A stretch of DNA of 64,000 nucleotides from Acidovorax sp. sif1233. GTDB taxonomy: Bacteria; Pseudomonadota; Gammaproteobacteria; Burkholderiales; Burkholderiaceae_C. The stretch covers positions 62,001-126,000 of the forward strand of contig NZ_JAHUWZ010000002.1 in assembly GCF_019218755.1 (NCBI RefSeq), written 5' to 3'. The notes beneath the pieces are model-generated. The model made no database searches and had not been told where the DNA came from. It saw only the letters and a program-made list of their open reading frames with translations. This document shows, in pieces, positions 35,704-42,707 of the stretch (positions are counted from its first letter, which is position 1; every line of letters starts with the position of its first letter). The position numbers were made by a program, and so were the translations under genes.

Positions 35704-35818
35704 ACACTGGCGCGCTGGAGGCCCGTGCACCCGTGGATCTGGCTTCGCCAGTCCACCGGGTGCGTCCCCGTCGGGGGAAGGCGCCATCGGGCGGCTCAGG
35801 GTGCTTCCGCCAGGGGGC
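35704..35818 (+). repeat. Family-2 intergenic repeat, upstream of the L,D-transpeptidase gene
   Basis: ACTGGCGCGCTGGAGGCCCG, GTGCACCCGTGGATCTGGCT, TCGCCAG, GTGCGTCCCC-GTC-GGGGGA and CGGCTCAGGG follow the consensus in order. Confidence 0.8.
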
Positions 35819-35891
35819 TTCCTTCCCCCGCCAATGCCCTCAATAATGCCTGCACCCGCGACTCTTGCGAAGCTCCTGCTTCGTCCCTGCA

Positions 35892-36623
35892 ATGTTCGAC
35901 CGCCTCCGCAAAGCATTCAGCGCATCCGGCAGTTCCGCGTCCACCCCGGGCCGGCCGGTGACCAACCGCGACGTATCCCGCTGGGCGGCCGGCCAGCGGC
36001 TGGCGATCGTGGCGCATGCGACCGACGGGCATTTCGACCTGGGCGGCGATATCCACGGCCACCCCTGGCGGCTGGAATGCGGCGCGCCCACGCGCGAATA
36101 TCTGCAGGGCCTGGAGCTGCGCGGCCGCGCCGACGTGGGCGCCGACCCGGATGCCGCGGTGATGGTGATCAACCGGCCCTTGCAGGAGGTGCTGGAGGGC
36201 ACCGCCTACGACGCCATCACGGACACATTGCAGACCGCCGTGAGCAGCAGCCTGCCCGAGGAAATGCGCTGGCTTTCGATGTACGAGGAAATGTCCTGGC
36301 CCGGCCTGCCCGCGTCGTTCCGCGAGCATTTCACCGTGGTGTCCGAGCGCATCGAGCTGGCCCAGCGCTGGATCCATGCGCCCGTGGTCTCGCAGCTGCT
36401 CAACGCGGTGGAAGGCGAGGGCGGCGCCGAGCGGGCGAAATCGCCGCTGGTGCTGATGCTGGCGCGGGGCCGCGTCTATCTGCGCATGGAACACACGCAG
36501 CGCAGCCTGGCCGAGATCGCGCATGCCAAGCAGCTGCTGCTGGTGGCGGGGCAGGCCGCGCTGCAGAACCTGCCGCCCATGTCGGTGGCAGGGCCGGACG
36601 ACGAGCCGGGCATTGCCGGGTAG
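35892..36623 (+). CDS. Conserved hypothetical protein
   Basis: A 243-aa soluble protein, starting MFDRLRKAFSASG. It contains RWAAGQRLAIVAHATDGHFDL, quoted as AGQRLAIVAHATDGHF, and then GGDIHGHPWRLECGAPTREYL in part (HPWRLECGAPTREYL), and long amphipathic helices. There is no signal peptide. Composition and codon bias are those of a native gene. I do not recognise a family. The ATG at 35892 was chosen over an upstream in-frame GTG. A strong hairpin follows 25 bp after the stop. Confidence 0.7.
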   Translation: MFDRLRKAFSASGSSASTPGRPVTNRDVSRWAAGQRLAIVAHATDGHFDLGGDIHGHPWRLECGAPTREYLQGLELRGRADVGADPDAAVMVINRPLQEVLEGTAYDAITDTLQTAVSSSLPEEMRWLSMYEEMSWPGLPASFREHFTVVSERIELAQRWIHAPVVSQLLNAVEGEGGAERAKSPLVLMLARGRVYLRMEHTQRSLAEIAHAKQLLLVAGQAALQNLPPMSVAGPDDEPGIAG

Positions 36624-36642
36624 TGTTGCAAGCGCCCGCCAA

Positions 36643-36670
36643 ACGAAAACGGGGCCAGTGGCCCCGTTGT
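36643..36670. terminator. Bidirectional terminator hairpin
   Basis: AACGGGGCC-AGT-GGCCCCGTT is a perfect 9-bp stem with a 3-nt loop (36648-36668). On the minus strand it is followed by TTTCG, fitting termination of the acyl-CoA dehydrogenase operon. On the plus strand it ends the 35892 gene. Confidence 0.8.
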
Positions 36671-36687
36671 TCATGGTGCGGCATGCA

Positions 36688-36697
36688 CCCCCCCCCC
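36688..36697. repeat. Homopolymer C10 tract
   Basis: Ten consecutive C residues lie in the intergenic region between the terminator and a family-2 repeat. It is non-coding and prone to slippage. Confidence 0.9.
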
Positions 36698-36699
36698 GC

Positions 36700-36796
36700 A
36701 AAACTGGCGCGCTCCAGGCGAGTGCACCGTGGAGCTGGTGTCGCCAGGCCACCGGGTGTGTCCCCCTCCCGCGTGCTACGCGAGCGAGGGGCTGAG
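36700..36796 (+). repeat. Family-2 intergenic repeat, after the acyl-CoA dehydrogenase gene
   Basis: ACTGGCGCGCTCCAGGCGAG, TGCACCGTGGAGCTGG, CGCCAGGCCACCGGGTG and GTCCCCCTCCC, then GAGGGGCTGAGTG. The inner hairpin is replaced by a longer CCTCCCGCG-type stem-loop. Confidence 0.8.
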
Positions 36797-36864
36797 TGCC
36801 ACGGCTCCCCGCATGCCTGCGCACGCTGGGACGGCAGCAAAGAGCGGTCGCCTCTGGCGGAGCT

Positions 36865-38139
36865 TCATCCTCCGCGCGTGATGGGTACGCCCGCGTCGCG
36901 GCCGTAGGTGCCGTACTTGCCCAGCTCCCACTTGGCGATCGCGTTGCGGTGCACCTCGTCGGGGCCGTCGGCAAAGCGCAGCGTGCGCGCATTGGCATAG
37001 GCATAGGCCAGCGGGAAGTCATCGCACATGCCGCCACCGCCGTGCACCTGCATGGCCCAGTCGATCACCTGGCAGGCCATGCTGGGCGCCACCACCTTGA
37101 TCATCGCGATCTCGGTCTTGGCGACCTTGTTGCCGGCCACGTCCATGAGCCAGGCGGCCTTGAGCGTGAGCAGGCGCGCCATGTCGATCTTGCAGCGGGC
37201 CTCGGCGATGCGCTCCTGCGTCACGGTCTGCTGGGCCACGGTCTTGCCGAAGGCCGTGCGCGACGAGGCGCGCTTGCACATCAGCTCCAGCGCACGCTCG
37301 GCCAGCCCGATGAGGCGCATGCAGTGGTGGATGCGCCCGGGGCCCAGGCGGCCCTGGGCGATCTCGAAGCCACGGCCCTCGCCCAGCAGGATGTTGGAGA
37401 CGGGCACACGCACGTTCTCGAAGGTCATCTCGACGTGGCCATGGGGCGCGTCGTCGTAGCCAAACACATTGAGCGGGCGAATGACGGTGATGCCCTTGGC
37501 GTCCGCCGGCACGAGCACCATGCTCTGCTGCGAATGGCGGGGGGCATCGGGGTCGGTCTTGCCCATGGTGACGAACACCGCGCAGCGTGGATCGGCCGCG
37601 CCGGAGATCCACCACTTGCGGCCGTTGATGACGTATTCGTCGCCCTGGCGCTCGATGCGCGTTTCGATGTTGGTGGCGTCGCTGGATGCCACGGCCGGCT
37701 CGGTCATGGCAAAGGCCGAGCGGATCTTGCCCTCGAGCAGCGGCTTGAGCCAGCGGGCCTTGTTGGCGTCATCGCCGTAGCGCGCGATGGTCTCCATGTT
37801 GCCGGTGTCGGGCGCCGAGCAGTTGAACACCTCGCTGGCCCATGGCACGCGGCCCATGATCTCGGCCAGCGGGGCGTATTCCTGGTTGGTCAGGCCCGCG
37901 CCGTCGTATCCGGAGGCCGCCGCGCTGTCCACCGGCAGGAACAGGTTCCACAGGCCTGCCGCCTGGGCCTTGGGCTTGAGGTCCTCGATGGTCTTGAGCG
38001 CGCTCCAGCGCTTGCCCGCCGCCGTGTTGGCCGCCAGCTCGGCGGAGTAGGTGGCTTCGTTCGGATAGACGTGGTCATCCATGAACTGGAGCAGCCTGGC
38101 CTGCAGTTCCTTGGTTTTGGGCGAGTAGTCAAAGTCCAT
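36865..38139 (-). CDS. Acyl-CoA dehydrogenase, ACAD10/11-like
   Basis: A 424-aa FAD enzyme. It has the substrate/FAD signature [16 protein letters not shown], the [14 protein letters not shown] segment and the C-terminal [20 protein letters not shown] motif with [16 protein letters not shown]. An ATG start at [16 protein letters not shown] and the length agree with the ACAD10/11 type, which in animals is fused to an APH-like kinase. Here the kinase is encoded immediately upstream (33 bp), with a Crp-type regulator before it. In Pseudomonas levulinate catabolism, a kinase and dehydrogenase of this pairing isomerise 4-hydroxyacyl-CoA to 3-hydroxyacyl-CoA through a phosphorylated intermediate. 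The same role is a reasonable inference here. Confidence 0.88.
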   Translation of the reverse strand: MDFDYSPKTKELQARLLQFMDDHVYPNEATYSAELAANTAAGKRWSALKTIEDLKPKAQAAGLWNLFLPVDSAAASGYDGAGLTNQEYAPLAEIMGRVPWASEVFNCSAPDTGNMETIARYGDDANKARWLKPLLEGKIRSAFAMTEPAVASSDATNIETRIERQGDEYVINGRKWWISGAADPRCAVFVTMGKTDPDAPRHSQQSMVLVPADAKGITVIRPLNVFGYDDAPHGHVEMTFENVRVPVSNILLGEGRGFEIAQGRLGPGRIHHCMRLIGLAERALELMCKRASSRTAFGKTVAQQTVTQERIAEARCKIDMARLLTLKAAWLMDVAGNKVAKTEIAMIKVVAPSMACQVIDWAMQVHGGGGMCDDFPLAYAYANARTLRFADGPDEVHRNAIAKWELGKYGTYGRDAGVPITRGG

Positions 38140-38172
38140 GGGTTTCTTCTCCGTTGGTAATCGTGGGGCGCC

Positions 38173-39258
38173 TCATCCCCGCTGCGCGAACGACCAGGCC
38201 AGCTCGGCCATCGGCCGTGCCGTGTCGCCCGAGGCCTTGGCCTGCGCGCTGGAGGCGGTGCCCGCCTCCACCCGCTTGGCGATGCCCTGCAGGATGGCGG
38301 CGATGCGGAACATGTTGTAGGCGAGGTAGAAGTTCCAGTCGGCGCGCAGCGCCTCGGGCGTGGCGATGCCGGTGCGCTCGCAGTAGCGGCGGATGTAGCT
38401 GTCTTCGCCGGGAATGCCCAGGGCCGCGAGGTCCTGTCCCGCGATGCCCCGACCCATGGCGGCGGGGATGTGCCAGCTCATGCAGTGGTAGCTGAAGTCG
38501 GCCAGCGGGTGGCCCAGGGTGGACAGCTCCCAGTCGAGCACGGCGATCACGCGGGGCTCGGTGGGGTGGAACATGAGGTTGTCCAGCCGGTAGTCGCCGT
38601 GCACGATGGACACGTGGCCTTCATCGCGCGCGCTCGCCGGCATGTGGGCGGGCAGCCATTCCATGAGCTTGTCCATCTCGGGAATGGGCTGGGTGATGGA
38701 GGCCACGTACTGCTTGCTCCAGCGGCCGATCTGGCGGTCGAAATAGTTGCCCGGCTTGCCATAGCCGGCCAGGCCCCGGTCGGCGAACTTCACGGTGTGC
38801 AGCGCAGAGATCACGCGGTTCATCTCGTCGTAGATGGCGCCGCGCTCGGCGGGCGACATGCCGGGCAGCGACTGGTCCCACAGCACGCGGCCCTGCATGC
38901 ACTCCATCACGTAGAAGGCGCGGCCGATGACCGACTCGTCCTCGCACAGCACGTGCATGCGGGGCACGGGCACGTCGGTGCCATGCAGGCCGCTCATCAC
39001 CGCAAATTCGCGCTCGATGGCGTGGGCCGATGGCAGCAGCCTGGCCACGGGGCCGGGCTTGGAGCGCATCACGTAGTGGGCGCCGGGGGTGATGAGCTTG
39101 TAGGTGGGGTTGGACTGCCCACCCTTGAACATCTCCACCGTCAGGGGGCCGGCAAAGCCTTCCATGTTCTGCGTGAGCCAGGCTGTCAGCGCGCCGATGT
39201 CGAACGCGTGCTGGTCGGAGACGGGACGGGTGCCAACGAAATGGTCAAAGTTGCTCAT
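38173..39258 (-). CDS. APH-family phosphotransferase (acyl-CoA-associated kinase, LvaA/ACAD10-kinase-like)
   Basis: A 361-aa protein with the aminoglycoside-phosphotransferase fold. KGGQSNPTYKL (nucleotide loop), VMRSKP, the catalytic loop IVHGDYRLDNLMFHP (Asp and Asn, about residues 228-240) and the metal-binding Asp in AVLDWELSTLGHPLADF are all present. It sits 23 bp after the crp-type gene and 33 bp before the ACAD, all on one strand. Antibiotic resistance is unlikely. The neighbourhood points to phosphorylation of a hydroxyacyl-CoA. Confidence 0.87.
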   Translation of the reverse strand: MSNFDHFVGTRPVSDQHAFDIGALTAWLTQNMEGFAGPLTVEMFKGGQSNPTYKLITPGAHYVMRSKPGPVARLLPSAHAIEREFAVMSGLHGTDVPVPRMHVLCEDESVIGRAFYVMECMQGRVLWDQSLPGMSPAERGAIYDEMNRVISALHTVKFADRGLAGYGKPGNYFDRQIGRWSKQYVASITQPIPEMDKLMEWLPAHMPASARDEGHVSIVHGDYRLDNLMFHPTEPRVIAVLDWELSTLGHPLADFSYHCMSWHIPAAMGRGIAGQDLAALGIPGEDSYIRRYCERTGIATPEALRADWNFYLAYNMFRIAAILQGIAKRVEAGTASSAQAKASGDTARPMAELAWSFAQRG

Positions 39259-39281
39259 GGACGGGGCGAGGGTTCGGTCAG

Positions 39282-40001
39282 TCAGTTGTCGGTTTCAGCA
39301 ATGCGCATGAGGGCGTCGCGATCGCGCACCACCAGGCCGCCCGGCTCGATGCGGATGGCGTCCTCGCGCTCCATGGCCTTGAGCTCCTGGTTCACCCGCT
39401 GGCGCGATGCGCCCAGCAGCTGCGCCAGTTCTTCCTGCGCCAGCTGCAGGCCGATACGCATCTCGCTGCCGTCCGACAGGCTGGGAATGCCGTAGCTGCG
39501 CACCAGGTGCACGAGCTGCTTGGCCAGCCGCGCGCGCAGCGGCAGGGTGTTGAGGTCTTCCACCAGGCCGTAGAGCTGGCGGATGCGCCGCGCATGCAGG
39601 CGCAGCATGGCTTCGTAGAACTCGGTATGCGCCGCGAGGATCTTCCTGAAGTCGGCCTTGGCCACGCACAGGATCGTGGTGTCGCCGTGCGCATAGGCAT
39701 CGTGCGTGCGCCGGTCCCCGTCGAAGATCGCCACGTCGCCGAACCAGATGCCCGGCTCCACATAGGTCAGCGTGATCTGCTTGCCCGAGATGGAGGTGGA
39801 GCTCACCCGCACCGCGCCGCGCGCGCACGCAATCCACTCCTCGGGCGGGTCGCCGCGCGCGGCGATGAGGCCGCCGTCCTTGAAGCGTTTGACGTATGCA
39901 CATCGCAGGATGTCGTGGCGTAGTGAAGGTGAGAGGGAAGAAAACCAGCGACCTGAGTTGATCGCTTCACGTTCTTCGATAGTAAGAATCGGGTCGTCCA
40001 T
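39282..40001 (-). CDS. Crp/Fnr-family transcriptional regulator
   Basis: A 239-aa regulator with an N-terminal cyclic-nucleotide-binding-fold domain (GGLIAARGDPPEEW, VEPGIWFGDVAIFDG) and a C-terminal winged HTH whose recognition helix is in LAQEELAQLLGASRQRVNQELKAME, quoted as LGASRQRVNQELKAM. It lacks the N-terminal cysteines of FNR. It heads an apparent operon with the kinase and ACAD genes, so it may control them. Whether the N-domain binds cAMP is uncertain. Confidence 0.9.
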   Translation of the reverse strand: MDDPILTIEEREAINSGRWFSSLSPSLRHDILRCAYVKRFKDGGLIAARGDPPEEWIACARGAVRVSSTSISGKQITLTYVEPGIWFGDVAIFDGDRRTHDAYAHGDTTILCVAKADFRKILAAHTEFYEAMLRLHARRIRQLYGLVEDLNTLPLRARLAKQLVHLVRSYGIPSLSDGSEMRIGLQLAQEELAQLLGASRQRVNQELKAMEREDAIRIEPGGLVVRDRDALMRIAETDN

Positions 40002-40100
40002 GGTCTGTCTTTTGTGTGACTGGAAACAGGCCCATTGTCGCGTCAGGGACCTTCGCGCAGCGTCAGGGTTGTCACCTGCGTGTCTGCAGCAGGCCCGCCA

Positions 40101-40140
40101 TGCAAAAGCCCCTGGGTGCTTGGCGGCATCCCAGGGGCTT
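40101..40140 (-). terminator. Rho-independent terminator after the enoyl-CoA hydratase gene
   Basis: AAGCCCCTGGG and CCCAGGGGCTT form a perfect 11-bp stem with a 13-nt loop. On the minus strand it is followed by TTTTGC. It lies 55 bp downstream of the hydratase stop and separates it from the crp-type gene. Confidence 0.88.
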
Positions 40141-40194
40141 CATCGTGGATGGTGGTGGCCGTCGGCGTGCGGTCACCGCCGGCAGCGTGCGGGG

Positions 40195-40974
40195 CTATTC
40201 GTAGCGAGGCACACGCTTTTCAAGGAACGCGGTGATGCCCACGCCGCCGTTGGCATGGTGCAGGTTGGTCACGAAATGACTGCGCTCCTGGCCCAGGTGG
40301 TGGGTGAGGCTTGCATGGGGTGCTTCATTGATCAGCTCCTTGATGCTGGCCAGCGCATTCGGCGCACGCGCATTGAGCTGCTCGGCCAGGGCGAGCGCGG
40401 CATCGAGTGCGCCCCCAGTTTCGGCAAGTCGGTTGACCACGCCCAGCGCGTGCAGGCGCTCGGCGCCAATGCGGTCGCCACACATCAGGATCTCCGTGGC
40501 CACCTGGCGGGGCAGGGCATGCACCAGGCTCCAGCTCGCGCCGCCGTCCGGGGACAGGGCCACGTTGCTGTAGGCCATCACGAACACGGCATTGCGCGCG
40601 GACACGATGAAGTCGCAGGCCAGCGCCAGCGAGAAGCCGGCACCGGCGGCGGCCCCCTCCACCGCGGCGATCACGGGCTTGGGATAGGTGCGGATGGTCT
40701 CGATCCAGTTGTGCAGCCCCTCGATGCTCTGGGCCTGCACCTCCGGGTCCTGCTGGCGGTTGGCCAGCAGGCGCTGCAGGTTGCCTCCCGAACAGAACAT
40801 GCCGTCCGCGCCCGTGATGACCACGCTGCGGATGTCGGGGCTGCTTTCGGCCACGCCCAGCGCCTCCACGCCCGCCGCGTACATCGCAGGGTCGATGGCA
40901 TTGCGCCGTTCGGGATTGCGAAGGGTCAGGATCAGGGTCTGGCCCTGGCTGGTGCTCTGGAGTTCTGCGGGCAT
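40195..40974 (-). CDS. Enoyl-CoA hydratase/isomerase family protein
   Basis: A 259-aa crotonase-fold protein. The oxyanion-hole segments are MFCSGGNLQRL (about residue 59) and EGAAAGAGFSLALACDF (about 105), and the catalytic region is NVALSPDGGASWSLVHALPR. Its N-terminus (MPAELQSTSQGQTLILTL) resembles the type often named oxepin-CoA hydrolase, alternative type, which is linked to aromatic degradation. That subtype is uncertain. It lies downstream of the 3-hydroxyacyl-CoA dehydrogenase on the same strand. Confidence 0.87.
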   Translation of the reverse strand: MPAELQSTSQGQTLILTLRNPERRNAIDPAMYAAGVEALGVAESSPDIRSVVITGADGMFCSGGNLQRLLANRQQDPEVQAQSIEGLHNWIETIRTYPKPVIAAVEGAAAGAGFSLALACDFIVSARNAVFVMAYSNVALSPDGGASWSLVHALPRQVATEILMCGDRIGAERLHALGVVNRLAETGGALDAALALAEQLNARAPNALASIKELINEAPHASLTHHLGQERSHFVTNLHHANGGVGITAFLEKRVPRYE

Positions 40975-41097
40975 GTGCGTGGGTTACCTTGTGAAGGGCT
41001 GCGGACGGTTCACGTGGGGGTGTGCAGTCGGTCTGGAAGCAGGGCCCGTGCGGTGCGCGCGGCCGGCGCCAGCGGCCGCCGCGCCCCGCAAGGAGCC

Positions 41098-41120
41098 TTC
41101 ATTCATTCATTCATTCATTC
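41098..41120. repeat. Tetranucleotide microsatellite (TTCA/TGAA)n
   Basis: About 5.75 perfect units of TTCA start at the stop codon of the 3-hydroxyacyl-CoA dehydrogenase gene. On the minus strand the first unit provides the TGA stop. The stop precedes the remaining units, so slippage would mostly change the 3' untranslated region. Confidence 0.9.
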
Positions 41121-42635
41121 CTCCACATGCGTGAGGCTCAGGCCGATCGCGCCGCGCCGGCGCAGCCAGGGGCTGGGGCGGTAGCGGGTGTCGCCATAGA
41201 CGGTCTGCATGTTGAACAGCACTTCCAGGATGTTGGTGGGACCCCAGCGGTCGCCCATGGCCAAAGGCCCCAGCGGATAGCCCAGGCCCAGCGTGACGGC
41301 GGTTTCCAGGTCCTTGGGAGAGCAGATGCCTTGCTGGCAGATGTCGCTGGCGATGTTCACGATGGTGGCCACCACGCGCTGCGTGACGAAGCCGCCGCTG
41401 TCGCGGATCACGCTCACCGCCTTGCCGTCGCGGGCGAACAGCGCATGCGCCGCGTTGCGGATGTCCACGCGCGTGGCCGGGTTGGTCGCCAGCACGCGGC
41501 GCCTGGTGGCGGCATCGTCGATCAGCATGTCGATGCCGATGGTGCGGGCCGGGTCCAGGCGCTCGACCACGGCGACGGTGGTCACGTCAAAGCCCAGCGG
41601 CGCGACGAGCGTGATGGCCTGGGGCGAGGGCGATGGGCCGGTTTCGATGGTGGCGCCCAGGTCCTTCAGCAGCTGGTACAGCTCGGCGCGCCGTGCCGCG
41701 CGGGGCGACACCCATACCGGGGGAAGGTCGGTCACCACCGGGGGCGGTGCCTCTGCGGGGATTTGCGCCACGCCCTCCACGTAGCGGTAAAAACCTTCTC
41801 CCACCTTCTTGCCCACCACGCCGCCGGCCAGGCGCTGCGCGGTGATCACGCTGGGGCGAAAACGCGGCTCGTCGTAGTACTGGCGGTAGATGGATTCCAT
41901 CACCGGGTGCGACACGTCCAGCGCGGTGAGGTCCATCAGCTCGAACGGGCCGAGCTTGAAACCCACCTGGTCGCGCAGGATGCGGTCGATGGTGGCGAAG
42001 TCGGCCACGCCTTCGCCCACGATGCGCAGGGCCTCCGTGCCGAAGCCGCGCCCCGCGTGGTTCACGATGAAACCCGGGGTGTCCTGCGCCTGAACGGGGG
42101 TGTGGCCCATCTCTTTGGCATAGGCCGCCAGGGCGGTGCAAATCGCGGGGTCGGTCTTGAGGCCCGCGATGACCTCGACAACCTTCATCAACGGCACCGG
42201 ATTGAAGAAGTGAAAACCCGCCAGCCGCTGCGGGCGCTGGAGCGCCGCCCCAATCGCGGTCACGGACAGGGACGAGGTGTTGGTGGCCAGCACGGCATCG
42301 CTGCGCACCACGGACTCCAGTTCGGCAAACAGCTTCTGCTTCACATCCAGCCGCTCGACGATGGCTTCGATCACCAGGTCACACGCGGCCAGATCGGCCA
42401 CTGCCTGCACCGGGTGCAGCCGCGCAGCGAGGGCCGTGGCTTGATCGGCATCAATGCGCCCTTTGGCGACCAGCTTGCTCCATTGGTCTTGGAGCGCAGC
42501 CTGGGCGGCCTGGGCGGCGCCTGGGGTTGCGTCGAGCAGAAAAACCTGGCTGCCGGCCTGCGCGGCGATCTGTGCAATGCCCCGACCCATGGCGCCGGTG
42601 CCCACGATTGCGATGTTGGGAAACTGAATTTTCAT
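41115..42635 (-). CDS. 3-hydroxyacyl-CoA dehydrogenase (PaaH/PaaC-like, extended form)
   Basis: A 506-aa NAD-dependent enzyme. The Rossmann motif is IAIVGTGAMGRGIAQIAAQAG (quoted GTGAMGRGIAQIA, residue 10). The catalytic region is NTSSLSVTAIGAA and GFHFFNPVPLMKVVEVIAG (read FHFFNPVPLMKVVEV), and QDTPGFIVNHAGRGF follows. After the first C-terminal dimerisation domain, a second such domain (about residues 390-490, DSGGFVTQRVVATIVNIA) makes it longer than the 300-aa form, as in PaaH/PaaC types. It acts in beta-oxidation or phenylacetate degradation. It is divergent from the FimV-like gene, with 72 bp between the starts. Confidence 0.92.
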   Translation of the reverse strand: MKIQFPNIAIVGTGAMGRGIAQIAAQAGSQVFLLDATPGAAQAAQAALQDQWSKLVAKGRIDADQATALAARLHPVQAVADLAACDLVIEAIVERLDVKQKLFAELESVVRSDAVLATNTSSLSVTAIGAALQRPQRLAGFHFFNPVPLMKVVEVIAGLKTDPAICTALAAYAKEMGHTPVQAQDTPGFIVNHAGRGFGTEALRIVGEGVADFATIDRILRDQVGFKLGPFELMDLTALDVSHPVMESIYRQYYDEPRFRPSVITAQRLAGGVVGKKVGEGFYRYVEGVAQIPAEAPPPVVTDLPPVWVSPRAARRAELYQLLKDLGATIETGPSPSPQAITLVAPLGFDVTTVAVVERLDPARTIGIDMLIDDAATRRRVLATNPATRVDIRNAAHALFARDGKAVSVIRDSGGFVTQRVVATIVNIASDICQQGICSPKDLETAVTLGLGYPLGPLAMGDRWGPTNILEVLFNMQTVYGDTRYRPSPWLRRRGAIGLSLTHVEE

Positions 42636-42707
42636 AGCGCCATTATGGCTGTGGCGTTGCGTGGGACTTATGTGCAAGAATGGGCTGCGCCAAAAACAGA
42701 ATTTATT

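Noticed and set aside
38173-39258. Aminoglycoside resistance gene
   Set aside because: The kinase fold is shared, but operon context with an ACAD and length fit the acyl-CoA-associated kinase group.
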